DNA of 64,000 bases from Cladopsammia gracilis (GCA_022457155.1 JAJGOT010000311.1:213501-277500), one strand, 5' to 3'; shown: positions 1-30,627, counted from the first letter of the stretch. Translations and numbers: made by a program. Notes: generated by a model not told the origin, from the letters alone.

Positions 1-298
1 GATTCTATGTGAGCTACGCGAGGGACTGGGAACGATTCAGCAACAATACTAAGCTTTGACTTCAGGAAGATACTCCATAGTTCAGGCTATTTTTTAAATT
101 TTGAGAGCTTGAAATGCTCACAAACGATATAGTATTGAATATTTTGGCTGGTCGGACTGAATATATTTGTGTGCCACGTTAGCTCGAATGGCACTTTTCA
201 CTTTAACATATGGATTCCGTGTTTAATATAATAAGGAAACATTTGCGCTTACCTTTGACTTTTGACCCTTCTTTCACTGACCTTTCACAGTGCCTGCT

Positions 299-1240
299 AT
301 GGCGGGAGCAAGTCTGTGCCGCAATGCAATGTCACCAAATGTCACGTCACCAGCGATGCTGGCACTGGGTATTTTAATGTGCGCCCTTGAGCTGCTAGTG
401 ACTGTGTCTACTGTGCTGGGAAACGGCTTCCTCATCTACGTTATCTATAGAAATCAGTCCATGCACAGCATTCATAACTACATGCTTGCAGCTGTTGCAG
501 CTTCTGGTTTGTTCACCGGGCTCGTCGCGCAACCTATCAGCGTCACGGCCATCCTTCAGGAGCTCACGCGAGACGTAAACTGCGACCTAAAACAAGCGCA
601 AGCAGCCGTACAGCTTATTGGAAACCTGATCAATCTTCTTACGCTGATGTTGTTCAGTTTAGAGCGCATTTTGGCCGTAAAATTTCCGTTTAGGCACCAT
701 GCGCATATCACGCCAAAGCTTCTGCTTTCCTTATTTGTTGGTATTTGGCTGTTCGCGCTTCTTCTCGTCCTGACGCCGTACTACACTACCGTGGCTCACG
801 CGAACCGTATGGGTGTAGGTGTCGTCTTTCAGATGGTATCCTTCGCTGCTATCGTGATCATCTGTCTGGTCATGTTTCGAATGGCGAGACAGCACGAGAA
901 TCAGATCGCGGTTCAGCTTCCTGTTGCTAACCAAGTGCAGCACATACATCAGCAAGAGAGGAGGGCGTTCAAGACAACCTTTCTTGTCCTCGGAACCCTA
1001 GTACTGTGCCAAATACCACTGTTCTTCAGCTCTTTCTTGTTTAGAATCAAAGTGTTTGACGAGCAGACCTTTGCAACAGCTCTGTGGCCCGCTGGAGCAC
1101 TGATGCATGTGACGCCGACCCTCAATTTCTGGATTTACGGCTTGAGAAATGTCGATATACGCAAAAAGGCGATGGAGCAGTTGCTTGGTAGAGGTCGAAA
1201 TAACGAACAAGCTTTCTTTATTGCAGCTCAACGCAGTTAG
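299..1240 (+). CDS. Atypical rhodopsin-class (class A) G protein-coupled receptor, single coding exon
   Basis: Seven-helix plasma-membrane receptor, 313 residues from the ATG at 299; ligand unknown. A reading frame opens a little upstream (GTG at 290), but a pyrimidine tract ending in CAG at 288-290 looks like a splice acceptor, so an upstream 5' UTR exon is likely and ATG 299 is the first in-frame start. Visible: an N-glycosylation site NVTS (about residue 14), TM1 with GNGFLIY (N42 = N1.50), TM2, a Cys near the top of TM3, ERI where DRY is usual (residues 122-124), CQIP in TM6 instead of CWxP, and NFWIY in TM7 instead of NPxxY (276-280). The TM2 aspartate (D2.50) aligns to Gly70, and no cysteine is seen in the second extracellular loop. 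It resembles the large, lineage-expanded intron-poor amine/adenosine/melanocortin-like receptors of cnidarians, but I cannot name an orthologue. No stop or frameshift breaks it. An alternative is an olfactory-like orphan receptor. Confidence 0.9.
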   Translation: MAGASLCRNAMSPNVTSPAMLALGILMCALELLVTVSTVLGNGFLIYVIYRNQSMHSIHNYMLAAVAASGLFTGLVAQPISVTAILQELTRDVNCDLKQAQAAVQLIGNLINLLTLMLFSLERILAVKFPFRHHAHITPKLLLSLFVGIWLFALLLVLTPYYTTVAHANRMGVGVVFQMVSFAAIVIICLVMFRMARQHENQIAVQLPVANQVQHIHQQERRAFKTTFLVLGTLVLCQIPLFFSSFLFRIKVFDEQTFATALWPAGALMHVTPTLNFWIYGLRNVDIRKKAMEQLLGRGRNNEQAFFIAAQRS

Positions 1241-1882
1241 TGCAAACGCAGTTAGTGTCTCAGCAAATGTATAAACTCTGAGTTTCCTTTCCTCTCAACT
1301 TTCCTCATTACACTGGCACCATCTATGATCATCTATTGGCTGGATCTCTGTATTGAGAAAAGTGACACCAAACTCTTCAAAAATCAATACATCTATGCAA
1401 AAAAATATTCGAGTTTGTCCACTTAATACAAGAGTTTAAAAGGAACTTGGGGGGTGGTGGGGTGGTGACATCATTTTCTCGTTTATACCCTACTCCCATC
1501 AATCTCCGTTCCAATTTAAACATCACTGATGTATTTATTGCTCACCGTATGCGTAAGGTACTGGCCAGGCTGCGGGGTTGGTGTTCGAGTGTGTCACTTT
1601 CTTTTTTCGTATTTTCATCGTCATTATCAACATCCGTGACGGATCTAGGGGGAGGGGCCCGCCTCACCGCCCCCTCCCCCCTCGCCAATCCCAACCCCTC
1701 AACTCCTCATCTTGCTAAAAAGAAGGGCCGACAAAAAAAATATGAGTCTCTAACATTTTCACTCCCCAACCCCCCGCCCCCCCCCCCCCCCCCCCTTACG
1801 ATGTTTCAGAAAGAATTGGTACCTCTTGGGGGTAAAAATTAATGTGAGCCACACCCACAAAGCAGTTTCTGGTATCTTTTAG
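1241..1882. other. Intergenic spacer, low complexity
   Basis: No gene is supported. It includes a G-rich run near 1450 and a long poly-C tract at about 1771-1795. A 131-codon open frame here is rich in Pro/Ser from the homopolymer and has no recognisable domain. Confidence 0.6.
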
Positions 1883-2340
1883 GGGTTCGCTTTTGTTGAA
1901 TCTAAGCGTAAGGATTTATTACTTGAATTAAAACGGAAGAATATAGAGTTGGGGAGAAATAGCTTTGCATACAGGAGTTCTGTGGTATGGAATTCACTCG
2001 ACAGATCTACAAGAGACTTGGAGAAGATAGACACTTTGAAAGCTACTCTGAAATGCAATAAAACTAGATTTAACAAAATAACTTTTAGCAAAGTAACAAC
2101 AACAAACCTCAATAAGGACATCAATTTTCTATATTATTAAATGAATATTTATTTACTACTTGTAGTGTACATAAGTCTTTTTACTATGACATTTCACTCT
2201 ATTGTAAATAGACTAGTTAGCTATATTGTTTCTGTAAGTAATTTTTAGTAGTAAATTGTTTTAGGTAGGTCCACATCAGCTGTGTAAGTTGCCACTACTG
2301 ACCTGCATTACCAAATAAACCATGTATGTATGTATGTATG
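1883..2340 (+). mobile_element. 5'-truncated LINE (non-LTR retrotransposon) 3' end
   Basis: A frame open from 1883 to the stop at 2138-2140 encodes a segment with SFAYRSSVVWNSL, which matches the conserved tail found downstream of the reverse transcriptase domain in CR1/L2-type LINEs (aromatic-R-S-x-V-x-W-N-S-L). The reverse transcriptase itself is missing, as expected of a 5' truncation. The 3' UTR ends with an AATAAA and a (TATG)n repeat at about 2321-2340, typical of LINE tails. It lies in the spacer before the LIM kinase and is not a host gene. Confidence 0.7.
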
Positions 2341-3024
2341 CCCGACGATCAGCCTCGTCAATTGTACATGGGAGTGTACCCCCAGGAATTAGACCCAACA
2401 GGGGAATTGAACCAGAAGCATGAACACTAAAGAGCAGAAAGCCCAAAACACGGTTTAGCCACCCCATTGTTTTATTCGCAGTCTTGTCTACCTCTCTTGG
2501 AAGAAAAGGAAAAAAGGACCCCCCCCCCCCCCCCCCTGTCAGTACCTGAGAATGGCGTGCAACCCCTCTCTTTTGGTCCAGATTTTACCAGTTAACCTAA
2601 CCTAAAAATAAATATAAAATGAAAAGTCCTGATCATGATTTTTGTTACTTTAGGATGGGCTCTATACGATTTAAAATACTAAAAGCTAATTGCAATTCCT
2701 TCATGGTCAACGTGGTCGTGAGCAAAAGCCATCTTCAGACACGGAAAACCTTGACTACTCTTGACTCAGTCTGAAGATGACTTCCGCTCAGCGCGCAGCC
2801 AAGAGGACAGGATGTCGAACCGGCGTCGATCAACAGAAATTTAATAATATTGCACACAGTGGTTGGCTAAATTGGACCGTGTGGGATATTTACAAGTTAT
2901 ACGTGTATTGTTGCAGAATAATATGATCGAGAACGTGTTCATTTCACGTGGTGCAAGTGTGCGTGACGCAGGTTTTTGTGTAACGCTTTGAATTGAAGGC
3001 CGGGTTACATGGAAATTTTGCAAA
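2341..3024 (+). other. Region upstream of the LIM kinase, including an overlapping uORF
   Basis: Contains a poly-C tract near 2520-2537 and no coding sequence. Close to the LIM kinase start there is an upstream ATG at 3009 in a different frame; it opens an 8-codon frame ending at 3033-3035, overlapping the main ATG at 3025. The main ATG has A at -3 and the upstream one has T at -3. No clear core promoter motif was seen. Confidence 0.45.
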
Positions 3025-22670
<19,646 letters not shown>

Positions 22671-23024
22671 CTGCGGTAGGCTCTGGCAAACTTGATGAAA
22701 TGAAGCATTATGATTGGTCAGGAGTAATCGGCTCCTGGATTGGTCCAAATTTCGCAGCACGAAGAACATAAGGCCGTTCACGGATCATTGCCGATCACGG
22801 AGATGTCCGATTATCTTGCCAAGCCTAAGAGCGCCTAAGAGCTCAATTATGATGAGCCATTTGATATGACAGAAAACTTACCGAGCCAGGAGTACAGACC
22901 CCTGACTGGACCTATGCATACTGCGATATCGTTACTCTCACAATGTGAGCCAGGCTAACAATGTGGCCTCAATTAGAGTTGTCTTTAAAAGAGCTTAGCT
23001 CTAGTCTGAGGATACTCTTTGGAT

Positions 23025-23372
23025 AATAAACCCCGTTGTTGGGGATAATGAGATACATTTGAGCTGCTAAGAGCAGCTTGAAAAAAGTGAATGTACAAAA
23101 ATAATTCACGTGTTCACACGGAAACGCACTAATATTGGATCATGAATCGCGTGTTTACACGCAAAGGTGTAGGAGTATAATTTTATTTTTTACAAAAATG
23201 GGATTGAAATTAAGACAAAAAGATCCATTTAGTGATTAATATAATTCGTACACTTTCTCACATTCACACACTGACGATCAATCATGATATTGAGATTCTA
23301 ATACTATTTCTCTGGAAATCATCCTCTCCTTCGTACTTCCATCACTGTATTTTGAGATAATATTCAATAAAA
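23025..23372 (+). terminator. Candidate polyadenylation signals for LIMK
   Basis: AATAAA occurs at 23025-23030 and 23367-23372, 355 and 697 bases after the LIMK stop. The second is followed by a G/T-rich stretch (GGTGGCTCGTGTTTG), as expected downstream of a cleavage site. Which one is used cannot be told from sequence. Confidence 0.35.
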
Positions 23373-23427
23373 AATAATGGACATGCAGGGTGGCTCGTGT
23401 TTGAAGTTAAAATTTTCAACCTGTGAT

Positions 23428-23489
23428 TAGCCTGTGTACAGACTCTCCTCCCAATTTTTTTGAGGGGAGGGGCATCTGTACACAGGCTA
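23428..23489. mobile_element. 62-bp hairpin MITE with 8-bp target duplication
   Basis: TAGCCTGTGTACAGA at the left and its near-complement ending TGTACACAGGCTA at the right. CCTGTGAT at 23420-23427 and 23490-23497 is the duplication, fitting hAT- or Mutator-like elements. Confidence 0.7.
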
Positions 23490-23497
23490 CCTGTGAT

Positions 23498-24330
23498 CAA
23501 CCTGTTTTAACTCGTGAATATAAGGAGCGTTGAACGAGTTATAGCAGACGGGGACAAATATGCAAATTTTCACTCCTTCCATCCAGTCCTTCCTTCCTTC
23601 CTTCCATCCATCACTCAACCGTTAATTTTTCTTGATAATTTCGCTTACCAGTACACAAGACTTCCACGTATATTTTACCTGTTCCAAATGCGTTATAGGC
23701 AGGTTCCATATAGGTAATGGTCACCTGCGTACCCATGGGGAGGAGACGGTGGGAGTTGGACACAAAGGGTGGAAGGGGGGGGGGCGGTAACGCAAAACGT
23801 GTAGGAGAGGGGAGGGTACGAATGTTATTTCGTATTCACGAGTTGGCTCGTAGGAGCCTTTGGTTTGATAGTTTTCAGTGTGATAATCCATTACCATCAC
23901 TTTGCTTCTTTCTAATTTTTCTGCGCTATTTTTTTTTTGTAAATTAATTTGTCATCTAACCAGCTCTTCAACGTAGACCATAAAATAAGCAATCTTTGGG
24001 CTTAAAATGAAGTTGTCAATCACTAGAACTAATGAAAATATTGAAATGAATACTCACGTTGGTCACGAACGCGGAAACATCCCTCCTCATGTTGAAAACG
24101 ACACTAGAAAGCAAACTCGTAAAAAATTGGGGAAAACCATGTTCGCATGGAAGTTTCTGTCGTTCGTATTTGCCGTTAGCGCGATGCTCTAATGGCGGGA
24201 AAACGTGGAATATGCAACTACTTTTTGACAGTAATCTGATTGGCTATCTTCATTGTCTGGTGTGAACTGTCAGTAGCCACAAGCTTATATTAGACATGTT
24301 TGAGAAAAATAAATCCAACTAAGGAAGATG
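23498..24330. other. Intergenic DNA, no gene seen
   Basis: Includes a (CTTC)n stretch near 23585-23605 and a G-rich run near 23770. Short open frames lack domains. Confidence 0.4.
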
Positions 24331-24455
24331 TGATGTTCATCATGTCACGTGCGGGGGACACAAAAAAGTCTGAGTCCCCGACAGGTATAGAACCTATAAC
24401 CTTCCGCACACCGATCGGATGCTCTAACCACTGAGCTAAGAGAGACTCGTGGCGA
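24331..24455 (-). mobile_element. tRNA-derived SINE-like repeat, copy 1
   Basis: The minus strand has a tRNA-like head with an A box (TTAGCTCAGTGGTTAGAGC) and B-box-like AGGTTCTATACC, followed by a non-tRNA tail GGACTCAGACTTTTTTGTG and GTGACATGATGAAC. The acceptor stem is imperfect and the anticodon arm degenerate, so it is not a functional tRNA. A diverged sister copy lies about 260 bp away. Confidence 0.65.
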
Positions 24456-24593
24456 GCCAGGCCATATGCTAGGTTCATGTATGACATGCGCCCTGCGTAC
24501 TGCTAGGATCAGCAATGTCCTTAGCGTCATGTGAGGTGATAAATAAAGAAAGATCGTAAATGTTAAGCCCGGTAATAAAATAAGAAAGATCCA

Positions 24594-24708
24594 TTGTTCA
24601 TTATGTTACAAGCGTGGAACAAACAAAAATATCTGAGTCCTTGACAAGAATCGAACCTATGATCTTCTGTTAGAGAAGAGCTACAGAGCTAACCCAACTG
24701 GTTCTCAA
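24594..24708 (-). mobile_element. tRNA-derived SINE-like repeat, copy 2
   Basis: Shares with copy 1 the B-box-like ATAGGTTCGATTC, the GGACTCAGA junction and the ATAATGAAC tail; its head is more decayed (GTTAGCTCTGTAGCTCTTC). Confidence 0.6.
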
Positions 24709-25549
24709 AATCTGTTGAAAAGGTGAAATGTTCTTAACTCGTGCCAGTGAGATCACTGGTACCTGTTTTTTGTTGATTGCCATGATAAACAACGCTAATA
24801 GACTATAATCAATAACGGTTTACTTTACAAACTGTTTTGAGAGCTTTGTTTGACAAGTGATGCATGAGTGAACACGACATTGTTTTTTAACAACCTGGTA
24901 GTCGGAAACTTCCAGTTATCATTAAAATTGAATGAACTTTAGGAAAACATGGCGGATTGAAATCACATCCAATTGACTGCAACGGTGATCACTTTCTTCT
25001 AGCTTTTTCAAAAATACTAAACTTAACCTCCTATACCAAAAAATGGTTGGAAATGTGATGCTACCGCACCGGCGATTTCAAATTCTAAGATGAAGAAGTC
25101 GACTATAAATTGAGGTAAGATTATGACCTGTTATCAATAAGCATTTTACGTCTCGACAAACGGGCTTTGCGTTCGTTGTTCAACGGTCGACGCGTACCTA
25201 TTTTCTGTCAAATTCAATCTGCCAAAAGTAACTAATGTTTTAGTAATATGTATAACTTAAAAGCTTTTGATGGGGTATCACAGTTAAAGCCAATATGGGG
25301 GCGTAAGTGAATTATTTACCTTTACTGCGATCCAACCAGAACAAGAAAGAATCACCACAGGTGGTCTTTCGTGAAGTGTTTACTGTATCTATTTCATGGT
25401 TCACGAAACGCTCCCTTTCCCGTTTGTTCCATGCATTCCATAAATGAATTTGAGTATACAGTCGCAATGTGTGAGCGGTTGTGTAGAATGACTCAGTGTA
25501 GCAGAGATGGTGAATCGATTCTTGAAGCCAAAGAGTTAACGCCCATGTA

Positions 25550-25799
25550 CCGGTTGTTTAAAAGATGGATAGCGCTATCCACCGGCTAAATCATTATCCA
25601 GTGGAAAAAGTATTAACAAAATCCATTGCGTTATCCGCTGGATAGTGATTTATCCGATGGTTAGCGCTATCCACCTTTTGAACAACCGGGGCCAGATAAA
25701 TCTCTATCCAATGGAAAACACATTGGTTTTGTACACGTTTATCAGCTGGATAGCGATTTAATCGGTGGATAGCGCAATCCACCTTTTGAACAACCGGGA
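25550..25799. mobile_element. Inverted-repeat element CCGGTTGTTcAAAAGGTGG family, dimeric copy
   Basis: Outer ends CCGGTTGTTTAAAAGATGG and CCACCTTTTGAACAACCGG pair; an internal copy of the right end occurs at about 25670-25690, so the locus looks like one element plus a fused half. GGATAGCGCTATCC palindromes sit inside each arm. A relative lies at 39416-39546. Confidence 0.65.
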
Positions 25800-26432
25800 C
25801 CATTTATATATGAATAAGCATGTGAGGCACTGCTATGTCCGAACAACCCTTTATTTTGGAGGGACTGATCCGTTACTTTTTGATAGCCAAACAGACTCAA
25901 ATCCATCGATCCACTGCAAAAATTTATGTTCAAATCCGAATCTTCAAATTATTTTTTAACTATTGAGACGTATTAAAAATGTCAGTCCCGACTTGAATCG
26001 TATTGAGTTAATTTTTTTTAGAAAAACAGTCTCATTGAATTTTCTCACGCATTGCGAGTGGACGTCAACGAAATATTTAAACAACAGCAAAGGTCGACCG
26101 CACGTGACGGAAACAAAAGAACAACTGAACAGGTCTGAGCCAAAATACGTGCCCAAAAATGGGAGAAATCCGTAATCCGCTGCATTGGTAGGATCCACAA
26201 ATCCGTTAAAATTTTTCTCTGAATCCAAACTCCGTGCAAAATTGTTTACAAAATCCGCCGAATGGGAGATCTTCCTATTCACCCCTCCATTTAGAATAGT
26301 TATGTGGCACGCCAGTTTTCGTGCATTCACCTTTCGTCTCGTAGGGAGGCTAATGCAATGCTCATTACCTTCTTTCTACTGACCGGTTTTTATTTTAATT
26401 ACTGTCTAGACATCTTGGAGCACACTAATAAC

Positions 26433-28147
26433 ATGGAGAAAAAAGATATTATAAAATGGTCAATCATAGGATTTCTGACTCTGTTTTTCCTCTCTGGTTT
26501 GTCGTTGATCATCTTTGCCATCACGGTACCCACGCCATTTGGGGACTACCTTACAATGAAAGGAGCTGCCTTTCCTGTGAACTACGGACTCAGAATCGGA
26601 CTTTTAATTCTTCTCCTGATTGTAACAGCACTATGCTTCTTCGCCATAGTGAAGGAGAACAACCGACTTTTGACATTGCTTGCTGTTTTGCTCATAATAT
26701 TGTTCCTGGTCGAGTTTATAATGGCAATCGTTTATTTTACTATGAAAAGTGAAGTGAATTTGAATAAAAAGAAATTTAGCAATGGAATGCAGATGATGGC
26801 CGAGTATGGAGCGGACGAGAAAGTAACAGAAGCGCTCGATCAAATCCAGCGGTCTTACGCTTGCTGTGGAATAGTGGATTACCGCGATTGGTTCACTTCT
26901 AAATGGGCAGCAGCTCAGGTTTGCGAAACGAACGTTTTTTCTTAATTGAATTGTTATGGATCAATAACTGTTTTGTTTCTTAGCCTATATATACTGCTGG
27001 AAAATCAAAAGAAAAGAAGACCACTACTACTAGTCGACAATTAATATTGGCCGATATTGCCTTGTTTTTTTTCCCTGGTACCTGGCTTTGCATTTTACTA
27101 ATGGTTTACTTAAAAGGCCCGTTTACACATGCGATTTTTGATGCGATTTTTGTCGCGCTCTCCAATGAATTTTTGTGGCATGTGTAAACGGGCGGCGATT
27201 TCAGTGCGACTCGGGTGCGATATTTTGATGATTTTAGATGATTTTCCCAAAAATCGCCGCCAAGTTGCATCAGTGTTCGAAACCTCTGCGACATCGCGCG
27301 ACAAATCGCGCCCAAAACGTACTGAAATCACCGCCCGTTTACACATGCGATTTGGAGATGTAACTTGCGTCGACAAGTACGACAAAAATTGCACGAAAAA
27401 TCGCCTGTGTATATGTAAACGGGCCTTTACATTTTAAATAGCGTCTATTACGCGCATCCTTTTAAAAAGGCGACGCGAAAAGAAAAAGGACCATTTACCC
27501 TTAGCAGTTAAAATATAATTGCAAGATTTGGTTTATTTGTTTCCTTGATCAATGACATATGCTGTGAAACCTTAGGCTCAATTTTCGTCTCGATTCTCGC
27601 CTTCCCTTATCCCCCCAGCACGACAGCACGAAGCGCGAGCAACGAGGCTTGCTCACACCCTTTTTTTTCTTTTCTTCAATTTCTTTTTTAGGGTGTAAAC
27701 AACAGGGTCCCGTCATCGTGTTGTAAATTCCCGACACCAACTTGCGGCCACGATATGGACACAAAGAACCCTATTGACGTCATCAACATTCTGGGATGCA
27801 CAGGTCTCAACTATTCTTACGACGACAGAGAGAAAGTCGTGGGAGGGGTGGGTCTGGCTATAGGCTTTCTTAACCTGTTTGCTTTGTTATGTTGTATCAT
27901 ATTTTGCTTCTGTTTCAACTCTGTGAGGGGACTGAGTTCAGTTGGTGCTCTCAAGGGAGAGGAACCTAGTGACGAGCCAAGCTCGGGAGGGCGTGGCTCC
28001 TCAGCGCGAACCACGCCCGGGTCCTCGCGTCGACAACCATCGAAAAAGGCCTTACGTGCTTCCAAGGAAAAACTTAATGAAGATGATGACGATGATGATT
28101 TACCGCTAGATGCTTATAAAGATCTACGTGACAAATCGCAAATGTAA
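26433..28147 (+). CDS. Tetraspanin, two coding exons, 313 aa
   Basis: Four-pass membrane protein that organises partner proteins in the plasma or endosomal membrane. Exons 26433-26918 and 27692-28147 join in phase 0. TM1 follows MEKKDIIKW, TM2 is about residues 54-75, TM3 about 79-102, and TM4 begins KVVGGVGLAIGFL. The large extracellular loop has the diagnostic CCG (SYACCGIVDYRDW) in exon 1, then PSSCC, TCG and LGC in exon 2: six loop cysteines, the common tetraspanin arrangement. The cytoplasmic tail of about 75 residues is long for the family, Ser/Arg-rich, and ends with seven acidic residues and DAYKDL, where YKDL fits a YxxPhi sorting signal. I chose ATG 26433 because it has a good context (aacATGG) just before TM1; a possible 5' UTR acceptor (CTGTCTAG) ends at 26409. 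An in-frame ATG lies further upstream. No specific orthologue is assigned. Confidence 0.94.
27113..27428. mobile_element. 316-bp inverted-repeat element in the tetraspanin intron
   Basis: AAAGGCCCGTTTACACATG at the left and GTAAACGGGCCTTT at the right; internal copies of CCCGTTTACACATGCGATTT and its complement at about 27180 and 27333 make it a nested or dimeric copy. No clear target duplication. Confidence 0.6.
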
Positions 28148-28557
28148 TAGATCCAAGCCTAAATAGGAATCTTGCTGATTTGCATGGTGACTTCAAATTT
28201 CCCGTGTAGTTTCTTTAGCTTGTTTCCCAACATCGTCCCGAGCCTGGTAAACTATAAAGAAAACAGAACGCGTCCCGTGGGTCCAATAACGTTCCCACAC
28301 AAAAGAGCGTACAATGAACTATTCGGCTATTGATGTAATACCGAGGTCTGGAAATGTTGTTTGTGATTCAAAAAGGAGTGCAAAACTCAGATCGAGGAAC
28401 ACCTGCATTGAATTTTCTTGGCTTTTCCAGCCTGTGTGGATGCTAAGTGTAACTGGCGGTATTCTTCCCTTCACTGGCAAAGAGCGATGTAGCCATGGAA
28501 GCCCTGAAAACGAGCGGTCAAGCCGCTGAAAAGATATTGGAGGAGAGCGAGTTAGAT

Positions 28558-29493
28558 GAGGGTCCTGAAGGGGGGTACCAATCCCATTTCCCAGCCTAAT
28601 TTGTTTTTCCAAATCCATTTCCACTAGCAGAATGCAGGAAAAATTCCAGTGTTTTTCATACCAGCTCTTTTCGATTCACATTCGCATATCAGGTGATATT
28701 CTCCTGCCACTTCACATTCCTGTCGCCTGCAGGTAGTCTGGCATCCCGCCATGTTGTTTTTAACATGTAAATACGCATGCTCAGCCGGTTTTCGGCTTGA
28801 TTGTTCCACTGTACACAAATATCGTTGACCGCAAGACAAGGGAAAAATAAAATATTCTGATGTTCCTATCGTAGAATTGGCGTAAAATAGGCACTTTTAA
28901 CAGTTTTCTGATGTTTGCCAAACTAAGGGAATTAGTTAGACTAGTTAAGACCAATTTGTAAATGAAAGGATAGCCTGTTCCAGGCGTTTTTGGGAAGGCG
29001 CAAAGTAAAGCGAGCGAAAAAAAGCGGGGAGATTGGGGAGAGGAAGCGTCTCCCCGCATTTTTTTCGCTCGCTTTTCTTCGTGCCTTCCCCAACTTTTAG
29101 CGCTTTTCCCACTATCTGAACGCCTGGAACAGGCTAATGAAAGGACCACTCGACAAATTGAAAGTATCAGAAGTACTGGATCTTTGTGAAGGATCTGATC
29201 AGCAGAAATAATTATAAACAAATAAAATGAAAGGCTGATCGTACAGTAAGGAATATATTTTTAACCATAGTTAAAATGGTCTTATAGTTAAGACATGGTC
29301 TTATAGTTAAGACCAGTTAAGCATTGACTGGACATGCTTAAAGACAACTGTCCCATTCCCATTTCGACGTTTTTTTTTTTTTTTTTTCATTCCCAGTGAG
29401 CAAATCCCAATCCCAGTGACTCAAATCCCATTTCCCAGGGCAAAAATAAGCCAATCCCAGTTTAAGTTCCCATTTTACCCCTTCAGGACCCTC
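28558..29493. mobile_element. 936-bp element, GAGGG termini and 6-bp duplication
   Basis: GAGGGTCCTGAAGGGG at the left and its complement at the right, flanked by TTAGAT at 28552-28557 and 29494-29499. The right part contains repeated short CCCAATCCCAGTG-like motifs. It contains the TAGCC-type MITE at 28971-29136. No transposase seen. Its ends and duplication length match the element at 30628-31117. Confidence 0.75.
28971..29136. mobile_element. 166-bp MITE with 9-bp target duplication
   Basis: TAGCCTGTTCCAGGCGTT and its complement at the ends; ATGAAAGGA at 28962-28970 and 29137-29145. The interior forms a further G/C-rich hairpin (AGCGGGGAGA / TCTCCCCGC). A partial relative (TGTTCTAGGCGTTCAGATAG) occurs near 22268. 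Confidence 0.8.
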
Positions 29494-29731
29494 TTAGATC
29501 TGCTGCATGCGGAGATGGACAAAGTCATTTTCTGTTTCTGGCAAAGAAACAGTGGCCCAATTAAACTAGTCGCAATGTAGGGTTCCATAATGTTTTTTTT
29601 TTTAACAGTTTGTTTGAACTGAAAATCGTTGGGGCACTTTCAAAAAGAACTTGCCTAAAATTGAGCCGGTGTTCGGCTATTAAACTATACTTATAAATAT
29701 ATTCACAATCGTGAAATTATAACATTGTATT

Positions 29732-29853
29732 AGGCCCAGTTCAAACGTCGAACTTCACATGTGCCGAACCTAATGCAAATGAGCAAGAACAATAGATTTT
29801 GCTCATTTGCATTAGGTTCGGCACATGTGAAGTTCGACGTTTGAACTGGGCCT
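29732..29853. mobile_element. 122-bp perfect hairpin MITE
   Basis: Two perfectly complementary 55-bp arms (29732-29786 and 29799-29853) around a 12-nt loop, starting AGGCCCAGTTCAAACG. TTA on both sides suggests a 3-bp duplication as in PIF/Harbinger. If transcribed it would make a long perfect hairpin RNA. Confidence 0.85.
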
Positions 29854-30315
29854 TAATAGGTCTTATGCATGTTACGTCACCTGTTCAAAATTCACCACTA
29901 AGTCTCGTTTGTATGAAATTCCTTGCAAACCTTTGAAAACTCCACGTTGTTTTTTAGTGGCAATTTCATTTCCACTTTGCTCCTTTGAGAATACATTGAT
30001 AGGATTGTCACAGGTTTTCAGTGTCGAAAGCAAGTCTTGGGGTTGAAATTAGCTAGTCTGACTTAAATATACATAAGGGCTTATTGGACAAATTTGTGTA
30101 TTTGTTTAATTTATACACAAGGGAAAAGCTTATTTTAGTTATTAAACATTTTGTATGTATTTAAACTCATGTATAGCAAAAGGTATACGCAATAAGATTA
30201 CAACAAGGTCTTAGAAGAAGACATGAGAAGAACTTATTGTTATCAAAATAAATAGTTTCAAATTAATAAAATAAATAAATAGTTTTCTGAGCTCTTGATA
30301 GTTTTTAATAGAATA

Positions 30316-30512
30316 GATCTCTTTAGCTTGTATGTTTTGCTTTCCCAATGTAGTCCATGTACCCTAGAGAACTGTTTCTTGAAGTTCCCCTTTAAATTTT
30401 GTTTTCTTCACGTACATATATATGCATAATTTATGAAAAGACAAAGTGCAATTTCCCTTGAGAGCATCACATGACCTACATTGGGAAACAAAACATACAA
30501 GCTAAAGAGGTC
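30316..30512. mobile_element. 197-bp TA-flanked MITE
   Basis: GATCTCTTTAGCTTGTATG and near-complement ending TAAAGAGGTC, paired over about 38 bp; TA at 30314-30315 and 30513-30514. Confidence 0.75.
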
Positions 30513-30627
30513 TATTTAAATGTCGCATCGTTCAGTGGACGCCACTGACCAATAAAAACCCGCCCCTCCCATCTCATTTAGGGACTGGAGTAAGGTCTGA
30601 GGTAAGGTATGGCTCGATCACATTCTT

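Noticed and set aside
1447..1842. 131-codon open frame with Pro-rich C-terminus
   Set aside because: Created by G- and C-homopolymers; no domain, no splice or start context.
24290..24530. Minus-strand open frames reading LLAQWLEHPIGVRKVIG
   Set aside because: Antisense-type translation of a tRNA-derived repeat, not a gene.
27755..28147. Separate 130-residue protein starting at ATG 27755
   Set aside because: It is the second exon of the tetraspanin; the frame extends back to the acceptor at 27692 and supplies the missing loop cysteines and TM4.
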